Positions 9,128 to 17,150 are shown, numbered from the stretch's first letter. The stretch is DNA of 44,743 nt from Candidatus Aphodousia gallistercoris (GCA_018714185.1 DVNT01000062.1:1-44743), one strand, 5' to 3'. Notes: a model not told the origin generated them from the letters alone. A program made the numbers and translations.

Positions 9128-9708
9128 CCGTTAAAGCCGCTTTCCTTGATCGCGACGGCGTGATCAATATCGATCACGCCTACGTGCACCGGCCGCAAGA
9201 GTTTGATTGGATTGACGGGGTTTTTGAAGGCTGCCGGCAGTTGGTGCGGGCGGGCTATCTTCTCATTGTCGTCACCAATCAAAGCGGCATCGGCCGGGGC
9301 TACTATAGCGAAGCCGACTTTCACGCACTCACCGACTGGATGAAGCAACAATTTGAAAAAGCCGGCGCTCCCATCAGTGGCGTTTATTTTTGTCCGCATC
9401 ATCCGCAAAAGGCTCTCGGCACATACAAGCAAGACTGTCCATGCCGAAAGCCTGCCCCGGGGATGCTGCTAAAAGCGCAGCAGGACTTTGATATCGACAT
9501 GCAGCAAAGCCTGATGATCGGAGACAAAAATAGCGACATGCTAGCTGCCAAAGCCGCCGGCGTACCGGTCCGGATCTTGGTCGGCAAGGATGGCCTGGCC
9601 GAGCCGGCAAAAAGTCCTGAGTGCACGCAAACCGCGCGCAATTTATTAACCGCTGTCCAATCCTTTTTAGCAAAACATGAGCACAAAACTTCCGGCTCCG
9701 GCCTTTGA
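9124..9708 (+). CDS. gmhB: D-glycero-beta-D-manno-heptose 1,7-bisphosphate 7-phosphatase
   Basis: The 194-residue HAD-superfamily phosphatase removes the 7-phosphate after HldA. HAD motif I is [10 protein letters not shown], motif II is [11 protein letters not shown], and motif IV lies in [16 protein letters not shown]. The zinc-binding region has the GmhB pattern with His and Cys in YFCPHHPQK and [11 protein letters not shown]. It overlaps hldD by 4 bases and hldC by 32 bases, so its last 10 codons are read in two frames. Order in the operon follows the biochemical order except that the epimerase comes early. Confidence 0.94.
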   Translation: MTVKAAFLDRDGVINIDHAYVHRPQEFDWIDGVFEGCRQLVRAGYLLIVVTNQSGIGRGYYSEADFHALTDWMKQQFEKAGAPISGVYFCPHHPQKALGTYKQDCPCRKPAPGMLLKAQQDFDIDMQQSLMIGDKNSDMLAAKAAGVPVRILVGKDGLAEPAKSPECTQTARNLLTAVQSFLAKHEHKTSGSGL

Positions 9709-10183
9709 GCAAAAAATCACGGATGCCGCCCACCTGCAAGAGCGGGCCGCAGCCCTGCCTCACCCCATCGTGATGACAAACGGCGTTTTTGACATCCTGC
9801 ACCGGGGGCATGTGACCTATCTGGCCCAAGCTCGCGCGCTCGGCGCAAGCCTTATCGTTGCCGTCAACGCCGACCGTTCGGTAAAAATGCTGGGCAAAGG
9901 CGACGAGCGTCCCATCAATACCGAAACCGATCGGGCAGCCGTGCTGGCGGCTTTGCAAAGCGTTGACCTCGTCGTTACCTTCGAAGACAAGGTGCCGCTC
10001 AAAGTCATCGAACTAGCCCGTCCCGATATTTACGTCAAAGGCGGCGACTATCGAATCGAAGATCTGCCCGAAGCCGCTCTTGTGGCGACTTGGGGCGCGA
10101 AAACCGTCACGGTTCAGTTTGAGCATCAACGCTCCACGACGGCGCTGCTTAACAAAATTAAAGCGCTAGCCGGTAACCGATAG
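9677..10183 (+). CDS. hldC: D-glycero-beta-D-manno-heptose 1-phosphate adenylyltransferase
   Basis: This is the nucleotidyltransferase half of HldE as a separate 168-residue gene; it forms ADP-D,D-heptose. The signature MTNGVFDILHRGHVTYL contains the HxGH motif (HRGH), and the C-terminal side has VKGGDY and HQRSTTALLNKI (the S-T-T loop). The first 20 residues ([17 protein letters not shown]) are a low-conservation extension. The ATG lies inside gmhB, 32 bases before that gene's stop. It ends the heptose operon, and a long perfect hairpin follows 30 bases later. Confidence 0.94.
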   Translation: MSTKLPAPAFEQKITDAAHLQERAAALPHPIVMTNGVFDILHRGHVTYLAQARALGASLIVAVNADRSVKMLGKGDERPINTETDRAAVLAALQSVDLVVTFEDKVPLKVIELARPDIYVKGGDYRIEDLPEAALVATWGAKTVTVQFEHQRSTTALLNKIKALAGNR

Positions 10184-10213
10184 CCCTTCAGTGTCATTTC
10201 CTCACGCCCATTA

Positions 10214-10245
10214 ACAACAAATTAGGGTTATCCCTAATTTGTTGT
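10214..10245. terminator. Perfect 14-bp hairpin after the heptose operon (terminator and/or operator)
   Basis: Two 14-base arms (ACAACAAATTAGGG and its complement) surround a TTAT loop, with no mismatches. The descending arm and what follows (AATTTGTTGTATTTATTTG) are T-rich, so it can serve as the hldC terminator, although there is no unbroken T-run. Its centre, AGGGTTATCCCT, matches 11 of 12 bases of a palindrome upstream of dcuB at 17297-17308, so it might also be a protein site. Confidence 0.6.
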
Positions 10246-10281
10246 ATTTATTTGATTACAAAGCATATCTACATTTTCTCA

Positions 10282-10310
10282 TTATAAAAATAAGCATAAC
10301 GCCCTATACC
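10282..10310 (+). promoter_or_regulatory. Possible sigma-70 promoter of the lyase operon
   Basis: TTATAA (10282-10287), a 17-base spacer and TATACC (10305-10310) give a moderate match. Transcription would start about 10316, just before the operator palindrome at 10320, a good position for repression by blocking. Confidence 0.35.
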
Positions 10311-10319
10311 ATCACAACA

Positions 10320-10333
10320 ATTTGTCGACAAAT
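10320..10333. promoter_or_regulatory. Operator palindrome ATTTGTCGACAAAT, site 1
   Basis: This is a perfect 14-bp palindrome 94 bases before the lyase ATG. Its core TTGTCGACAA resembles the TNGT-N-ACNA operators of the FadR branch of GntR regulators. Near-identical cores occur at 15555 and 15670, flanking the intergenic region of the gntR gene, so it probably binds that regulator. Confidence 0.6.
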
Positions 10334-10426
10334 AGTAGTAAAGTTATTTCATCGAAAAATCAATGGATATCCGTTCTTTTTGATTTTTTAAAAATTTATT
10401 TTACTTTTATTTTCAAGGTGTTAATC

Positions 10427-11824
10427 ATGGACAGCACTTCACGCAGCGGTCGCTTCGATTTGTCGGCAAATAAATTGGTCGAAGATTTCAATGCGACCAT
10501 CATGATCGAACAGCGCAATTGCCCGTTTGATATTAAAAACTCACAAGCTCACGCGACTATGCTCGGTCGGCAAGGCATCATCAGCCAAGCCGACGCGGAG
10601 GCCATTTGCAAAGGTCTTGACCAAGTCGCTCAAGAAATTCGGGACGGAAAGTTCGTCTTTTCCACCGCCGACGAAGACATCCACATGGCCATTGAAAAAC
10701 GCATGACGCAAATTGTCGGCCCGGCCGGCGGACGCCTGCATACCGGCCGTTCCCGCAACGACCAGACCACGACCACCACCAAGATGATGCTTCGGCACAC
10801 CATTCGCGAAGTTCAAGGCGCCATTCTCGACTTGCAAAAGGAAGTTGTGGAAATTGCCGGCAACCACCTCGATGTCATTATGCCCGGTTACACGCACATG
10901 CAGACCGGCCAGCCGATTCTTTTCTCGCACTGGATGATGGCCTACTTCTGGATGCTTGAACGCGACTTTACGCGCTTTAACGACCTCTACCGCCGTATGG
11001 GACGCTGCCCCTTGGGCTCTGCCGCATTAGCCGGCACCGATTTCCCGATTGACCGGGAATTTACGGCCAAGGCCTTGGGCTTTGACGCACCGACGGAAAA
11101 TTCCATCGACTCGGTGAGCGACCGCGACCATATGGTTGAATTCAATAGCTGTGCCGCCATGTGCCAAATGCATTTAAGCCGCCTGTCCGAAGAACTGGTC
11201 ACTTTCTCGACGCAAGACTTCAAGTTCATCGAGCTTTCAGACGACTTTTGCACCGGCTCCTCCATCATGCCGCAAAAGAAAAACCCGGATATTGCCGAAA
11301 AAATTCGCGGCAAGACCGGCCGCACCTACGGCAACCTCATGGCCATGCTCACCATCATGAAAGGCCTGCCCCTTGCCTATAACACCGACCTCTCGGAAGA
11401 CAAAGAACAAGTCTTTGACTCCATCGACACGCTCTTGAGCAGCCTTCGCATCATGACTCCCATGATCGCCAAGATGACCGTCAATGCTGAAAAGATGCGC
11501 GAAGGAGCCGACCGGGGCTACTCCAACGCCACGGACCTGGCCGATTACCTCGCCCGCAAAGGAGTGCCGTTCCGCGAAGCGCACCATATCGTTGGCTCAA
11601 TGGTCAATTACTGCATCAAGCACGGCAAAAAACTCGACGAGCTCACGATGGACGAGTACAAGCAATTTAACGACAAGATCGAGGAAGACATTCGCCAAGA
11701 TATCGCCCTCGAAGCCTGCGTTAAAGCCCGCACCTCCTACGGCGGCACGGCCCCTGAAGCCGTTCGCACGCAACTGGAAGAAGCTCGGCGCGTGCTTCGT
11801 GAAGAAACTCAAAGTCTTGCCTAA
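10427..11824 (+). CDS. Argininosuccinate-lyase-superfamily C-N lyase, probably not ArgH
   Basis: The 465-residue protein is a fumarate-producing ASL/fumarase-superfamily lyase. Seen: HTGRSRNDQ (residues 105-113), YTHMQTGQP with His157, the mobile-loop signature GSSIMPQKKNP with the catalytic serine near 278-279, and NATDLADYLARKGVPFREAHHIVG (seen in part). Unlike ArgH, the N-terminal LWGGRF, which helps bind the arginine part, is replaced by RSGRFD, and the usual HTARSRNDQ has Gly107 for Ala. The ATG at 10427 has AAGGTG at 7 bases; a TTG at 10322 inside the operator is rejected. The context is a Dcu carrier and MmgE/PrpD, with no argG. Related enzymes include EDDS lyase and iminodisuccinate lyase. 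I infer cleavage of an N-substituted aspartate; a divergent ArgH remains possible. Confidence 0.75.
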   Translation: MDSTSRSGRFDLSANKLVEDFNATIMIEQRNCPFDIKNSQAHATMLGRQGIISQADAEAICKGLDQVAQEIRDGKFVFSTADEDIHMAIEKRMTQIVGPAGGRLHTGRSRNDQTTTTTKMMLRHTIREVQGAILDLQKEVVEIAGNHLDVIMPGYTHMQTGQPILFSHWMMAYFWMLERDFTRFNDLYRRMGRCPLGSAALAGTDFPIDREFTAKALGFDAPTENSIDSVSDRDHMVEFNSCAAMCQMHLSRLSEELVTFSTQDFKFIELSDDFCTGSSIMPQKKNPDIAEKIRGKTGRTYGNLMAMLTIMKGLPLAYNTDLSEDKEQVFDSIDTLLSSLRIMTPMIAKMTVNAEKMREGADRGYSNATDLADYLARKGVPFREAHHIVGSMVNYCIKHGKKLDELTMDEYKQFNDKIEEDIRQDIALEACVKARTSYGGTAPEAVRTQLEEARRVLREETQSLA

Positions 11825-11839
11825 TCAGCACTAACCGTA

Positions 11840-11862
11840 CCCGGGGCCGGATTGGCCTCGGG
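11840..11862 (+). other. GC-rich intercistronic hairpin between the lyase and dcu gene 1
   Basis: CCCGGGGCC (11840-11848) pairs with GGCCTCGGG (11854-11862) over 9 bp with one G-U and a 5-base loop. Only a short T-run (ATTTTTAA) follows at a distance of 6 bases. It may be a leaky terminator or a stabilising end that sets lyase above carrier expression. Confidence 0.5.
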
Positions 11863-11887
11863 CCCTCATTTTTAATAGGTACCTACC

Positions 11888-13225
11888 ATGGAAACCGATT
11901 TGAATTTTTGGTTGCAATTAATGGTCATGCTGGTGTGTATCGGCATCGGCGGCCGCTTCGGCGGCGTCGGCTTGGGCGCAGCCGGCGGCCTGGGCGTGAG
12001 CATCTTGGTGCTGCTGTTTGGCTTGCAGCCGGCCTCGCCCCCCGTTTCAACTCTTTTGATCATTGTGGCCGTGATCGCCTGCACGAGCATTTTGCAAGGC
12101 GCTGGCGGCTTGGACCTTCTGGTGCGGCTCGCAGAAAGAATGTTGCGCAAATGGCCTAGCGCCATCACCTTCGTCGGCCCCTTTGTCTGCTCGCTTTTTG
12201 TCGTATTAGCCGGGACCGCCTATGTGGCATTCGCCGTTTACCCGGTCGTTGCCGAAGTAGCCGCATCCGCTAAAATCCGTCCGGAACGACCGATTGCCGC
12301 CTCCGTTATTTCGGCCGGCATTGCCGTGGTGGCTAGCCCCATGAGTGCAGCAACGGCGGCCCTTGTTGCCAGCTTAGCCGTGCTGGATGTGTCTCTTATT
12401 CAAATTCTGTCCATTTCCGTGCCGGCCTTTATCGTTGCCACTTTCTGCACGTGCCTGTCCGTGTACTGGAAAGGAACGGAACTGGAGAAAGATCCGGAAT
12501 TTATCCGTCGCGTACAATCCGGCGAATATCAAGAATTGCACATTGACCCGAATGCTTCAAAGAAAATTGAAGCCACGAAAACAGAAAAACTCTCCGTGGG
12601 CATCTTCTTATTGGGCGTGCTGACTGTGATCATCTTCGGCACGTTTAAAGAACTGTTGCCGAGTTGGGATGTGGCCGGCAAGATCCAAACGCTGCCGATT
12701 CCCTCCCTTATTCAAATGTTGATGCTCGCCTTTGCTTTGCTCATCATCGTGTTCTGCAAAGTGCCCAGCCATAAATTTGCCTCCGGCTCGGTCTTTACCT
12801 CGGGGCTCATCGGCGTGGTCGGAGTTTTCGGCGTATCTTGGCTTACGGGAACGTTCTTTGATGCTTATAAGCCGTTCTTTGTCTCGATGTTTACCGACAT
12901 GGCCCAGTCCACCCCGATGCTTTTCGGCGTTGTCCTGTTCTGCTTCTCGGCTGTGATTTTGAGCCCGGCTGCCACAACCGCCGCCCTCATGCCATTAGGC
13001 GTGGCCATCGGCATCCCCGCTCCGCTTTTGATCGCCCTTTACCCGGCCACGTGCGGTGACTTCATCATCCCGGGCGGCGCTCAAATCGGCTGCACGGCCT
13101 TTGACCGTACCGGCACAACCCGCTTGGGCAAATACGTGGTTAACCACAGCTACATCATTCCCGGCTTCGTGCATGTTATCTCCGGTGTAGCCGCCGGTTA
13201 TGTCTTCGCACAACTGTTTTACTGA
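11888..13225 (+). CDS. Divergent Dcu-family C4-dicarboxylate antiporter, paralogue 1
   Basis: The 445-residue, multi-spanning protein aligns along its whole length with DcuA/DcuB: GGRFGGVGLGAAGG near the start, SPPVSTLLIIVAVIA, KIRPERPIAASVI, SPMSAATAAL, and the C-terminal FDRTGTTRLGKYVVNHSYIIPG. However, two motifs seen in true DcuB differ. GTGHVVYT is GTAYVAFA, and the [15 protein letters not shown] stretch is DFIIPGGAQIGCTAF. These lie in the transport core, so a different substrate is likely (inference). It follows the lyase by 63 bases and precedes the MmgE/PrpD gene by 81, so it probably feeds that pathway. It most resembles the carrier at 15794. Confidence 0.82.
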   Translation: METDLNFWLQLMVMLVCIGIGGRFGGVGLGAAGGLGVSILVLLFGLQPASPPVSTLLIIVAVIACTSILQGAGGLDLLVRLAERMLRKWPSAITFVGPFVCSLFVVLAGTAYVAFAVYPVVAEVAASAKIRPERPIAASVISAGIAVVASPMSAATAALVASLAVLDVSLIQILSISVPAFIVATFCTCLSVYWKGTELEKDPEFIRRVQSGEYQELHIDPNASKKIEATKTEKLSVGIFLLGVLTVIIFGTFKELLPSWDVAGKIQTLPIPSLIQMLMLAFALLIIVFCKVPSHKFASGSVFTSGLIGVVGVFGVSWLTGTFFDAYKPFFVSMFTDMAQSTPMLFGVVLFCFSAVILSPAATTAALMPLGVAIGIPAPLLIALYPATCGDFIIPGGAQIGCTAFDRTGTTRLGKYVVNHSYIIPGFVHVISGVAAGYVFAQLFY

Positions 13226-13255
13226 TTAAAAGTCGGTAATATGTAAGCGTCAACG

Positions 13256-13275
13256 GCGCCGGATTCTTCCGGCGC
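13256..13275 (+). other. GC-rich intercistronic hairpin between dcu gene 1 and the MmgE/PrpD gene
   Basis: GCGCCGG (13256-13262) and CCGGCGC (13269-13275) form a perfect 7-bp stem with a 6-base loop. No T-run follows, so it is more likely an mRNA stability or processing element than a terminator. Confidence 0.5.
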
Positions 13276-13306
13276 TCTCCCTCGTTGTAAAAATAGAGGT
13301 CAAAAA

Positions 13307-14713
13307 ATGCCTACAGAAGAAAAGAAATTGATTTCCGAGCAGCTTGCCCGATTTGTTGTTTGGACAAAATTTGAAGATATCCCCGAAGAGTTGGTCGTTA
13401 AAGCCCAACGTCATATTTTGGACTCGGTGGGTGCCGGTATTGCCGGAGCCGTCAGCCCGGAAACGCGCCTTCTCGGCAAGGTTTTCGCCGCGTGCGGAGA
13501 AACCGGCGGTGATGTTCCCCTTTGGGGCAAGGGCGTTAAAGCCTCGCCGCGCAATGCGGCGCTCAGCAACGGCGTTTCCTCTCACACTTTCGAGCTCGAT
13601 GACACGAACGGATGCGATCACTCCGGTGCCGTCGTGGTTCCGGCGGCTTTTGCCGCGCTCAGCTTAGCCGACCATCCGATTGACGGCAAGGAATTTATCG
13701 TTGCCGTGGTCTTGGGCTACGATTTGGCCCGCCGCGCCTTGGAATCGTGCGGCGCCTATGAACCTCATAACGGCGCGGGCTGGCACTCCACCGGCACCTG
13801 CGGCGTTTTCGGCGCTGCTGCTGCCGTCGGTCGCATTCTCGGTTTGGATGTGGAAAAAATGCAAGCCGCTTTGGGCATCGCAACAAGCTTTTCGGCCGGC
13901 CAATGGTCATTTGTTCATGACGGCGCGCAAAATAAGCGCCTTCACGTCGGCAACGCCGCTCACGGCGGCTTGCTCGCCTGCCTTTTAGCCCGCGAAGGCT
14001 TTACCGGCCCGAAATATGCGTTTGAACAAGTCTGGGGCGGCTTCTCCAAGACCTTTGCCCCGACCACGCAAGATCCGGATGCCTGGTTGCGCGATCTCGG
14101 CAAAAACTGGAAGCTCGGTCGCGTCTCGATTAAGCCGCATGCCTCGTGCCGCAGCTCCCACTCCTCGATCGATGCGGTCAATATCATCATGGCCGCCCAC
14201 AATCTGCAGCCGCAAGATATTGAGAAGATCCATATCAAGATCAATCCGTTCGTGCACGGCATGTGCGGCGGGCGTAAGCTCGATCCGATGCCGGCCGCTC
14301 AAATGAGTATTGCCTACGGCATCGCCGCCCGCTTGGTTTTCGGCGGGGCAAACCTCACGGCCTACACTCGTACCAACCGCCACGATCCGCGCATCCGCCA
14401 CGCCATGGACAAGGTGGAATTTGAAATCGACCCGACGCAAAAGGATGAAGACGAACCGTTTGTGACCGTGATCACAACAAAAGGCGAGAGCTATACCGAA
14501 CGGGTGGAATTCCCGCTGGGTGCTCCGCAAAACCCGGTCAGCGACGAAGCCCTGATGAGCAAGTACCGCGATATCGCCGGCATGGTGTTCTCGCCCGAAG
14601 TGGTTGAGGGCATTGCCGACTTCTTGCTGCACTTGCGCGAAAAAGACTCGCTTGAGCCGGTCGTCAAGCTCCTTGGCAGCAAGCCCACCAAGACGACGCC
14701 TTTTGATATCTAG
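13307..14713 (+). CDS. MmgE/PrpD-family protein, possible aminodicarboxylate epimerase or dehydratase
   Basis: At 468 residues this is a full-length MmgE/PrpD protein. Seen: LDSVGAGIAG near the start, NGVSSHTFELDDTN...HSGAVVVPAAFA around residues 87-115, GWHSTGTCGVFGAAAA, QNKRLHVGNAAHGG, and KPHASCRSSHSSIDA in the small domain. Characterised relatives include 2-methylcitrate dehydratase, cis-aconitate decarboxylase and the iminodisuccinate epimerase of Agrobacterium BY6. No prpB or prpC is nearby, which argues against methylcitrate. The next-door fumarate-producing lyase makes epimerisation of its substrate the best guess. GAGG sits 8 bases before the ATG. A terminator follows. Confidence 0.8.
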   Translation: MPTEEKKLISEQLARFVVWTKFEDIPEELVVKAQRHILDSVGAGIAGAVSPETRLLGKVFAACGETGGDVPLWGKGVKASPRNAALSNGVSSHTFELDDTNGCDHSGAVVVPAAFAALSLADHPIDGKEFIVAVVLGYDLARRALESCGAYEPHNGAGWHSTGTCGVFGAAAAVGRILGLDVEKMQAALGIATSFSAGQWSFVHDGAQNKRLHVGNAAHGGLLACLLAREGFTGPKYAFEQVWGGFSKTFAPTTQDPDAWLRDLGKNWKLGRVSIKPHASCRSSHSSIDAVNIIMAAHNLQPQDIEKIHIKINPFVHGMCGGRKLDPMPAAQMSIAYGIAARLVFGGANLTAYTRTNRHDPRIRHAMDKVEFEIDPTQKDEDEPFVTVITTKGESYTERVEFPLGAPQNPVSDEALMSKYRDIAGMVFSPEVVEGIADFLLHLREKDSLEPVVKLLGSKPTKTTPFDI

Positions 14714-14729
14714 GCCCAATAGAAAAAGA

Positions 14730-14762
14730 GGAAGGATTCCGCTGAGGTTTCCTTCCTTTTTT
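14730..14762. terminator. Terminator between the MmgE/PrpD gene and gntR
   Basis: GGAAGGA (14730-14736) pairs with TCCTTCC (14750-14756), followed by six T on the plus strand. It ends the lyase operon and lies 17 bases beyond the convergent gntR stop, which it may also serve weakly. Confidence 0.75.
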
Positions 14763-14778
14763 CGGATAATTCGCTTGA

Positions 14779-15441
14779 CTATAAGGGCAAGAGTTGCGCT
14801 TGCTCGGTGAGATGGCTTCTTAACAACTCGGCCGCCTTGTCCGCATCGCCCATGCGAATGGCCTTTAAAATTTCCCGTTCCTGTTTTGCGACATCCAAGA
14901 AAAAGTGTCGATCCATTTTTGCTACGCGGTTGCTGGTTTTTTCAAAGTACGTCACCAAAACGCCTGAGAAGACCTGCAAAACTCGGTTGCCGCATCCCTC
15001 CAGTAACAAAAGGTGGAATTCCCGGTCATAGCGGTCTGCCACCAAAGGCTCATCGGCATGCTCTTCAATCTTGGTCAGCGTCATTTCCAAACGCGAGGCC
15101 AGGGCCGGTGTGATGCGACGGCTTACGAGTGGAATGAGAGAACATTCCACCAATGCCCGAGCCTCAATAAATTCCTGGATATCGAAATTGGCCACATCAA
15201 AGCGCATTTGGATCTGGCTTCTTAAGCTATTGGCGCCGACCTCCCGGACTGTGGTGCCGCGCTTGGGCGTGCGAACGAGAATGCCCATTTGAGTCAGAAT
15301 ATCCAACTCCTTGCGAATACGGTAGCGCGTTACGCCGAATTTTTTCGCCAGTTCTGTTTCCGTATCAATCCGTTCCCCGTTTCTCGCTTGGGCCTGAAGA
15401 TGGTCCCGGATTTTTTCAAACAAATTGTCGTTATTCTGCAT
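14779..15441 (-). CDS. GntR-family transcriptional regulator, FadR/FCD type
   Basis: The 220-residue protein has a winged helix-turn-helix at residues 8-65 (TETELAKKFGVTRYRIRKELDIL, seen in part, with wing RTPKRGTTV) and an all-helical FCD effector domain from about 87 to 212. In FCD domains, an Asp and three His usually hold a metal that contacts carboxylate ligands. Here Asp139 and His143 (DREFH) and His210 are present, but the His of the usual EH pair appears to be Glu188 (KQEREIL), so ligand or metal binding may be altered. It lies between the two carrier operons, divergent from dcu gene 2, with TTGTCGACAA palindromes in the shared region. I infer it controls this island in response to a dicarboxylate. 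Confidence 0.85.
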   Translation of the reverse strand: MQNNDNLFEKIRDHLQAQARNGERIDTETELAKKFGVTRYRIRKELDILTQMGILVRTPKRGTTVREVGANSLRSQIQMRFDVANFDIQEFIEARALVECSLIPLVSRRITPALASRLEMTLTKIEEHADEPLVADRYDREFHLLLLEGCGNRVLQVFSGVLVTYFEKTSNRVAKMDRHFFLDVAKQEREILKAIRMGDADKAAELLRSHLTEQAQLLPL

Positions 15442-15474
15442 TTTTCAACATCCGCACAAAAAATGGATGGCTGA

Positions 15475-15480
15475 ATTATA
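15475..15480 (-). promoter_or_regulatory. Probable -10 element of gntR
   Basis: The minus strand reads a perfect TATAAT here, 34 bases before the gntR ATG. No strong -35 is visible at 16-18 bases, so activity may be weak or assisted. Confidence 0.45.
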
Positions 15481-15554
15481 TCCATATTGTCCGCTAACTA
15501 TCGATAGCAACACCGTTTTTTAGGTAAATTCACTCATATTCCTTTTAAATTATT

Positions 15555-15564
15555 CTGTCGACAA
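15555..15564. promoter_or_regulatory. Operator core CTGTCGACAA, site 2
   Basis: Nine of ten bases match TTGTCGACAA from site 1. It lies in the 352-base region between gntR and dcu gene 2, about 75 bases upstream of the gntR -10 element. Confidence 0.5.
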
Positions 15565-15669
15565 TTTAGTGTTTTCCCGAATAACACCGTCGGTCAAAAT
15601 GAATGAATAAAGGTAAAATTTCATAAAAAACGCTTAGTTATCAACATTGAGTCGAGAGCGAGTCAGCAT

Positions 15670-15679
15670 TTGTCGACAT
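15670..15679. promoter_or_regulatory. Operator core TTGTCGACAT, site 3
   Basis: Nine of ten bases match site 1. It lies 115 bases from site 2, close to 11 helical turns, so two bound dimers would face the same side of the DNA and could loop. It is 18 bases upstream of the likely -35 of dcu gene 2. Confidence 0.5.
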
Positions 15680-15697
15680 TTGTTCGAAAATTCGTCG

Positions 15698-15726
15698 TTG
15701 AAAATTCAACAAAAGGCGCATACGAT
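15698..15726 (+). promoter_or_regulatory. Probable sigma-70 promoter of dcu gene 2
   Basis: TTGAAA (15698-15703), a 17-base spacer and TACGAT (15721-15726) give a fair match, with a start near 15733 and a leader of about 60 bases. Confidence 0.45.
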
Positions 15727-15743
15727 TACCCCAATTTACGACA

Positions 15744-15762
15744 AGGGCAATGATTTTGCCCT
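15744..15762 (+). other. Small hairpin in the dcu gene 2 leader
   Basis: AGGGCAA and TTGCCCT form a 7-bp stem with a TGATT loop, ending 31 bases before the ATG. ATTAAAAC follows, so it is not a clear terminator. It may protect the mRNA 5' end. Confidence 0.4.
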
Positions 15763-15793
15763 ATTAAAACACTCTTGAACCAAGGAACTGAAA

Positions 15794-17128
15794 ATGGTTG
15801 ATCTCAACTTTTGGCTAGAGCTCATCGTTGTTCTGCTCTGCTTGGCCGTCGGTGGTCGCTTCGGCGGCGTCGGCTTGGGCGCAGCCGGTGGCTTCGGCGT
15901 GAGCATTTTGGTACTCGGCTTTGGCATGCAGCCGGGCTCTCCCCCCGTTTCCGTGCTTTTGATTATCACGGCCGTGATTGCCTGTACCAGCGTTTTGCAG
16001 GGTTCGGGCGGCCTGGACTACTTGGTCGGCCTGGCTGAAAAGCTATTGCGCAAGTGGCCTCGTGCCATTAACTTCGTCGGCCCGATCGTCTGCTCCATCT
16101 TTGTGATCTTTGTCGGCACGGCCTACGTGGCTTTTGCCGTGTATCCGGTCGTAGCCGAAGTGGCTGCCTCCGCCAAGATCCGTCCGGAGCGCGCCGTCTC
16201 TGCTTCGGTGATCTGCGCCGGTATCGGCGTGATGGCAAGCCCGATGAGTGCGGCCATGGCCGCCATGGTCGGCATCATGTCCGCCTACGGCTACACGCTT
16301 CTTGACATCCTCTCGGTCTCGGTTCCGACCTTCTTCATTGCCGTGATCTGCGCCTGCTTGTCCGTGAACTGGCGCGGCTCAGAATTGGAAAAGGATCCGG
16401 TGTTCTTGCACCGCGTTCAAACCGGCCAATACACCGAACTGCACGCCACGCATACCGACCGCATTAATGTTGAGCCGAGCAAGGCTGCCAAGATCGGCGT
16501 TTTGATCTTTGCCTTGGGCATCCTCACCTCCATCACGATCGGTTCGTCCAACAGCTTGCGCCCGTCTTGGGAAGTCGCCGGCAAGATCAGCCAACTGCCG
16601 ATTCCCTCCTTAATTCAGATGGTGATGTTGGCTACGGCCTTGGTGATCATTGTGGTCTGCAAGGTGCCGAGCGATAAGTTTGCCTCAGGCTCCGTATTCC
16701 GCTCCGGCCTCATCGGCGTAGTCGGCGTCTTCGGTATCTCCTGGTTGACGGGCACCTTCTTCGACACGCACAAAGATGTGTTCGTGCACTACTTCTCCGA
16801 CATTGCAAGCTCCTCGCCCTTTATCTTCTGCATCGTCTGCTTCTGCTTCAGCTCGGTGATCTTCTCGCCGACGGTCAGCACGACGATCCTGATGCCGATC
16901 GGCTTGGCGCTGGGCTTGAATCCCCAACTGCTCGTCGGTATCTGGGCCTCCTGCTACGGCGACTTCGTCATCCCCGGCGGCGCCCAAATCGGCTGCACGG
17001 CTTTTGACCGTACCGGTACCACGAAACTCGGCAGCTTCGTGTTCAATCACAGTTACATGCGGCCCGGTTTGACCTTCGTGGTCTGCGGCACGATCGCCGG
17101 CTACTTTATCTCGCAGATCATGCTCTAA
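15794..17128 (+). CDS. Divergent Dcu-family C4-dicarboxylate antiporter, paralogue 2
   Basis: This 444-residue carrier is closely similar to the one at 11888 through most of its length (FWLELIVVLLCLAVGGRFGG in part, SPPVSVLLIITAVIACTSVLQ in part, AFDRTGTTKLGSFVFNHSYM). It shows the same departures from DcuB: GTAYVAFA for GTGHVVYT and DFVIPGGAQIGCTAF for [15 protein letters not shown]. The central loop (about residues 200-225, HTDRINVEPSKAAK) is where the two paralogues differ most. AAGGAA lies 7 bases before the ATG. It is divergent from gntR and is followed by a strong terminator, so it is a single-gene unit. The pair probably arose by duplication. Confidence 0.82.
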   Translation: MVDLNFWLELIVVLLCLAVGGRFGGVGLGAAGGFGVSILVLGFGMQPGSPPVSVLLIITAVIACTSVLQGSGGLDYLVGLAEKLLRKWPRAINFVGPIVCSIFVIFVGTAYVAFAVYPVVAEVAASAKIRPERAVSASVICAGIGVMASPMSAAMAAMVGIMSAYGYTLLDILSVSVPTFFIAVICACLSVNWRGSELEKDPVFLHRVQTGQYTELHATHTDRINVEPSKAAKIGVLIFALGILTSITIGSSNSLRPSWEVAGKISQLPIPSLIQMVMLATALVIIVVCKVPSDKFASGSVFRSGLIGVVGVFGISWLTGTFFDTHKDVFVHYFSDIASSSPFIFCIVCFCFSSVIFSPTVSTTILMPIGLALGLNPQLLVGIWASCYGDFVIPGGAQIGCTAFDRTGTTKLGSFVFNHSYMRPGLTFVVCGTIAGYFISQIML

Positions 17129-17150
17129 TCCGGCAAAGTCTGCTACCCCT

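Noticed and set aside
9374-9958. Long minus-strand frame opposite gmhB and hldC
   Set aside because: It is the shadow of two well-supported overlapping genes and shows no domain.
10322-10426. A TTG-started 35-codon extension of the lyase gene
   Set aside because: It begins inside the operator palindrome, is AT-rich and unlike the family. The ATG at 10427 has a proper ribosome binding site.
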